Part shown: positions 59,061 through 64,000 of the stretch, piece after piece
Position numbering within the stretch: the stretch's first letter is position 1
Layout of the letters: each line of letters starts with the position of its first letter
DNA from: Agelaius tricolor
Taxonomy: Eukaryota; Chordata; Aves; Passeriformes; Icteridae
Direction of reading: 5' to 3'
DNA length: 64,000 nucleotides
Assembly: GCA_023055355.1 (NCBI GenBank)
Contig: JALJCS010000034.1
Coordinates: forward strand, 6,338,001 to 6,402,000
The notes under the pieces: model-generated
Told to the model about the DNA's origin: nothing
What the model saw: only the letters and a program-made list of their open reading frames with translations
Databases searched by the model: none
Made by a program: the position numbers and the translations under genes

Positions 59061-61018
59061 AAGAGGAAAAAACACTCTTCTTTTAAGGAAAGGAATTATT
59101 AAGAAAGAAAACTTGATCTAGTATAAAAAAAAATCCCAAAAAGTTCTGTTTCTTCTTGCAGGATCCTAGAATTTTTTGACAATTAATCTTGGAAAATGAA
59201 GCACAACTAGAGTTCTTAGATTAAATGCTTCATTATGGCACCCTTTCATATTCTTCTTTGATTTCATTAAAAAAAAAAATTGTAAGAGTATTATAGTTCA
59301 GTGAAAGAACATTTAAGAATTATTCTTGCCTATGAAAAATCAGAAGTTCTAATTGTGCTATCAGACATAGTTTAAAGAAGCCCAGCTGGAGCTATGTTAT
59401 TGTGGGTACCTATGATCTGTTTCTCCCTGTGTACAAAATGGGAAGGGGAACAGTCACCTGCTGGCCCGGCAAGAGCACAGCCCCTCCATGCATCAGCAGA
59501 GCCGTGTTTGCTGTAATTGGTACCTGCGCTCCTCCCCTCTGCTGCTCCTGCAATCAGCTGTGAATGGTTCCATTCCAGCCCACTTAGGTAGTGTGTGTCT
59601 TCAGTGGCACTTTGATTAATGCAATCATAAAATCTCACATCTCAGCTGAATTTTCTATGCCTTTAGCTGTGCTGCAGGCAATAGCAGGTTTCTGAGCTGC
59701 AGGAGTCCCATCTATACCTGATTATATTTACTCTTTCTCTACTCTGAAGTAGATCACAGTTAAAAGTGAACAAGCAGAATGAGATCTTGCAAGAACAGCA
59801 GACTGAAAATCAAACAGTTCCCTTTCCTTCCTCCTTCCCAGCTGAAACAGATTATTTTAGAAAACAGTTCCTTGTGTTCTGAGATGCTGCAGTGTCACTA
59901 ATACCCTCTCAGCCAGCACTTCCCAGCAGCCACCTGGCCACCCTGAACATTTTCTATCTTTCTCTTTGACCTGCAATGCATTTCTCAGATACAGCAAACA
60001 ACTTGCAGTGTCCTGCCTTGTGAACTGACCCACACGTGCAGACATTCTGCAGAGTTCAAACCAGACTGAATTCCAGACATTTTACAGGTAGGAATACAAG
60101 TGTTACTTTATTTTATAGCCAGCTGATACAGCCTTGTCTCCCAGTTTAAATATCTTCCTACTCCATGTCCTGAAAGCGGCTTAGAAATACCCATATTGCA
60201 ACTGCTCTTTGTGATCCAGAAAAAAGACCAAGCTCTGTGACCTACTGCAGGTTTCAACTAGAATGGGCAGTTAATGGTTGTCTTGCTGGGGATCAGCAGG
60301 GTTTGTGGCCAGTACTTGCTCTTTCCTTCTGTATATCCTCTCTATTGATTGGCACTTGGGAGTTCATCTGAGTGAGACGTTCTGCCTTGGTGTGAGAGTT
60401 GCTGTGGATATGGGAGGACCTGGCAGCTCTCTGAGCTGAAAATTCAGGTGACTGAATGTCAACTCTTGAGAGAGCTCTTTGGAAAAGAGCAGCAGAGATA
60501 CTGGTTTAACAGGACAGCCCAATCTGAAAGTCTTCAGGTGGCTTTTGAGGCTGAGGATGAAAGTTCTGTGTGTGATGTCTGTGGAAAGATGACACAGGGT
60601 TTCAAGCAGTCTCCTTGTTTACAGTCTTTGTAACAGCAATTCTCCTTCCCTTGGTATTAACAATTGGAAGCATCTTGAGGATGAAAGGCAATCATTGCAG
60701 CCCATAGGAAGGGAAAAAAGTAGAAATGAGGCTCTGTAGCCTCATCACTCTTTTGTACAATTCAGGGAAGAGGAACCCAAAAATAGGACTGGTGATGTCT
60801 GTACCTTTTCAAAAAATCTGACAGCTGATTGTTGCCAAATGTGGAATATATAATTTTTTTTTTTAAGAAAGGGTGTTCTTATATGTTTGATCTTTGTATA
60901 CTGTCAGGCCTAAATAGCAAGAAAGGAGATTTAATCTGTGAAGCAGGTAGCACCTAACAAGATCTAAGTGTGATGCTCAGGTGTTAGAAAGACAAATGAC
61001 CTGTTGCAGAATTGCCTT

Positions 61019-61576
61019 GTTAAGGTTTAGGGCTAGACATGCTCCAATGATCTCAGACTTAGGGAGAGGTTAACCAAGCTTGGGAAGGAGGAGGTACCAC
61101 TCATAGAGGACACAGAGAATGCAGAATTCAGGGGCTGTGAGGATGCTTGGCAGACCCCCCCAAGATAAGAAATAAACTCATAAAGCCAAGTGAGTAATTG
61201 TGCTGTAATCAGCTCCAAGTGGCTGAAAGGTAGTTCTGGCAGGGGGAGATCTGTGGCCACCAATTCATAGATCACCAGTCCAAGAAACACACTGACCCAA
61301 AAGAAGAGGAAGTCTGAGCATGCAGACTAATTAACATTAGAAGTGAGAGAGTCATTAACCAATAGAAGATAGACTACTAATGAATAAGAGAGCTATGTAA
61401 CTTGTAGCCAATGAACACTAACCCCCTTCCTTGCTAAAATGTGTCAATAGTAAAGTTTTGGTAGCTGGTGTGCTTTGTTTGTGGAATACCACTGAGCACC
61501 CAGGCTTGTGCAACTCTGAATTAAATAATCAAAGTCTCTTTTGAGTGTGTGAATGAATCCAATTTGTGTGGACAAC
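61019..61576 (+). mobile_element. Probable solo LTR of an endogenous retrovirus
   Basis: The segment begins TGTTAAGG and ends GGACAACA, giving TG...CA ends with TGTT/AACA inverted termini about 558 bp apart. It has a promoter-like/R-region part near the 3' end, with an AATAAA-like ATTAAATAATCAAAG at about 61520-61536 followed by TCTCTTTTGAGTGTGTG. No internal retroviral coding sequence or primer-binding site flanks it, so it would be a solo LTR. A clear target-site duplication was not found, which lowers confidence in the exact edges and in the call. Confidence 0.5.
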
Positions 61577-62756
61577 AATGTAAGCTACGTTTTAGAAACA
61601 CCTGTCATTGTCATTATTCATATAGCTTTGGAAATTGGGAAGGAATTTGAGATGGAAATTTGGGCTTCTCTGTGAATGCTACCTTGCAGCAGGAACTGCA
61701 GAGTTGATAAAGTAAATGAATGTCAAGTAAATTAATAATATAATAATTGATAAAGCAAATTAAATTTAATCATGAAGATGCAGGTTCCACCTGGATGTAT
61801 GAAAAAATCCCAGACTTTTAAAATTTTAGAGGACAAATCTGTGGTTTGAGTTGGGGTTTTTGTTTTGATTTTAATTGACAATAATTAGCAGCTCACATGT
61901 GAGAAAGCTAATTTTTTTTCCCCTTGTTCATCTGTAGAGGTGTGTTTCCCTTACCTATAGTTTGTCATCATGTCATGAGGATGAGTTCCTTCTTTCTTTT
62001 CACATAAAAGGATGAGTGTAGTGCTTTCTGTCTTGCCCAGTGAGCTTGGAATTCTGGTTTCCCCTCAAGTAGCACAACTTCAAGTACTACCAGAGCTTGA
62101 CCATTCCCTTTGCTCCAGCCCTCATCCAAGAGCCAAATGTTAGCCTGATGATCAGAGCACACCTCAGAGAGGTTTGTGTTTAACTGCATTTGGCCAAAGG
62201 AAGAAATTAGGCCAAATTTCCTGCCGCTGACCAATGCTAAACACCATTTTGTAAAGTGGAGTGTTATCACCATGAGCAGATCCTTAGAAACAGAGATGGA
62301 GGACAGGGCAGCTGCTTTCCATGACTGTGCAAGCAGATTGCCTTGTGAGACCACAGGTACAGGCTCTAGGTATTTTGAGAGAGAAGTGTTTGTCTATTTT
62401 TAGATGAAATAGCATTGCCACTCCAGTTTATCTAAGTAGTCTGGCTACAGAATGCTGCTATATTTAGAAGCCACTTAATGCAAGAACAGCATCTTAAAAA
62501 AAAAGGTCACAGTACTCTTCTCTGTTCTCTTAGTACTGAGTTTTGCAATTTATGCTAAACCACTCTATTCCTCTTTAATTACCATACACTTGAATGTACA
62601 TTTTCCCTATGTAATTGTGGCCTCCATTTCCATCAATATTTGTCTCAAAGGTACTTATAAAGACCATTCCACTGATTTTTCAGAGTCATCATCAGCTCTG
62701 AGCTCATCCAGAGGCTCTGAATGGCCGAAAAGGAAATGCATCCATGAAATTAGAAT

Positions 62757-62795
62757 ACATATTGGTACATACCAATGCATATTGGTACATGAAAT
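62757..62795. repeat. Short direct repeat with inverted symmetry
   Basis: CATATTGGTACAT occurs twice, separated by ACCAATG. CCAAT/ATTGG arms make small palindromes. Likely a local duplication. Confidence 0.8.
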
Positions 62796-63360
62796 TAATA
62801 CCTTGCATTGTCCTTCCCACTTCTTTTCAAGGAATCCATTCCCTTATTAGGGTTAGATTGGCTGCCTAATGAGGGTGGATTTATGGCATGCAATCTACAC
62901 ATCAGACTTGCATTTCTAAGGAGGAATACACTGTGTAACACACTTCCACATCTGATTTTCATGAGTTTAGCTCAAGAACAAATTCATAAAAAGACATACC
63001 TCATTGTGAAGCAGTGAGGATCAAAGTCAGGCATGGATAGCAGGGACATAGGACAAGGAGTCACTGAAGAACAGCAAAATAAGGGTAGGGCTACCCTGGA
63101 TCAGGACCTGCTTCGTTGTGCCTATGAATTCAATTGGGCAGCTCTGGATGCACATTAGCCAGTGGGGAGACAAATCTGTTCTAACCAACTTCTGGCTTTG
63201 GAATTTGATTATGCATAAATAAAAGGAGCTGTTCCCCAGGACAGAATGTTTATCAAATTTTTTCATCTGTTTTTCTGGAGTTGCAAATTATTATTTTTCT
63301 TTCAGATTTCTTCTTTTTCCTTTACATTTGCGTAGGAATTTGCTTTCAATGAGAAAAGCC

Positions 63361-63377
63361 TGTGTGTGTGTGTGTGG
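63361..63377. repeat. (TG)n microsatellite
   Basis: About eight TG units. Short simple repeat. Confidence 0.85.
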
Positions 63378-64000
63378 TATCAGAAATTAAAAGTCTGAAC
63401 TGTGTAGAAATGTGTTACAGAATGCATAGAAACATGTCCTGGTAGTCTTTATACCTTTAAAAAGCTAATCTGAACTGTCAGGAGATAAGAAACACCTATC
63501 AGCATGAGTGTATGTAAGCACTTTGGATTTTCAGAAAATGATTTGGCATGAGGTTTAGACATTTCAGCTGTTGGGGTTGAGCACTGTGAGCACTATTATC
63601 TTGTTACTTCCTCAGAATGGCATGTACAAATGGCCAAAGAGAAATCAAATCTCTAAATTTTAATATGCTACTAATTTTTTTTTTTGTGTGTGTCAAAGAA
63701 AGTACACAATGTTAATTAATTGAGGGGAATTCATATTGAATATCATATGTCCTCCACACTTGCAGTGTTCCAAGCTGTGCTTAGCCTGTGCTGTGACTTA
63801 ATATAAGCAGTGGCATTGCACAGAACAGGTGGGAATCCACAGGCCTCAACACAGCAAAACCAGGCAGCCTTGGCACCAGTTCTCCTGATATTTGTCATTT
63901 GGCTGTAGCAGGGCAGATTTGCTACTACGCTTTCAGGTGTACAGTAACAGGAACTGATTGGTTACTGATTTGAATGATTTTAGTGGTGCATCCAAAGCAA

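Larger units (their letters stand above)
46061..61018. other. Gene-poor region upstream of PGRMC2
   Basis: About 15 kb of AT-rich DNA without a recognisable exon, RNA gene or long conserved frame. It holds poly-T tracts (49510-49527, 53879-53895, 56789-56801), an old CR1 remnant (56960-57055) and some stretches with dense homeodomain-type sites (about 50540-50800 and 58690-59060). Human has a long gene-poor interval after PGRMC2, before JADE1 and SCLT1, which fits. Confidence 0.7.
61577..64000. other. Gene-poor region at the right end
   Basis: AT-rich, without a supported gene. It contains a small duplication (62757-62795), a (GT)n run (63361-63377) and a T-run with GTGTGTG at 63677-63694. 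Nothing else is recognised. Confidence 0.7.

Noticed and set aside
61002..61018. Alternative LTR start at TGTTGCAG (61002)
   Set aside because: It gives no better target-site duplication than the TGTTAAGG start, whose termini mirror the GGACAACA end.

Overview
This is a vertebrate nuclear window, almost certainly from a bird and probably a passerine. The evidence is multi-exon genes with GT-AG introns, AT-rich non-coding DNA broken by two sharp CpG islands, several 3'-end fragments of CR1 LINEs (the usual avian retroposon), and one SINE with a tRNA-Ile-like head joined to a CR1 tail, the architecture of the songbird TguSINE1 family. No bacterial, phage or CRISPR features are present.

Layout. 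Positions 1-390 look like the last part of a 3' UTR on the + strand, ending at a textbook poly(A) signal; by conserved gene order the gene may be ABHD18. A CpG island (about 2330-3420) carries the start of LARP1B, which runs on the + strand through 19 coding exons to a stop codon at 27478-27480. All splice phases join without a break, giving a predicted 1001-residue protein. Its likely 3' UTR ends near 29150. PGRMC2 lies convergently on the - strand, with coding exons at 45408-45078, 35426-35271 and 34234-34137 (194 residues), a 9.65 kb first intron, a CpG-island promoter (about 45030-46060) and a candidate 3' end near 33000. From 46060 to 64000 I see no protein-coding gene, only a probable solo LTR, an old CR1 fragment, simple repeats and some stretches that could be conserved non-coding elements. 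The LARP1B-PGRMC2 tail-to-tail order matches human chromosome 4.

Function. LARP1B is an RNA-binding protein of the LARP1 family (La motif, PABP-binding-like motif, C-terminal DM15 cap/TOP-mRNA-binding region). PGRMC2 is a membrane-anchored cytochrome-b5-like haem-binding protein. They are neighbours and need not act together. The most interesting points are a LARP1-like N-terminal extension on LARP1B, a 104-bp intron next to the RG-repeat exon, a tandem NAGNAG acceptor, the tRNA-derived SINE, and homeodomain-site-rich DNA in the gene desert. I found no convincing undescribed system.
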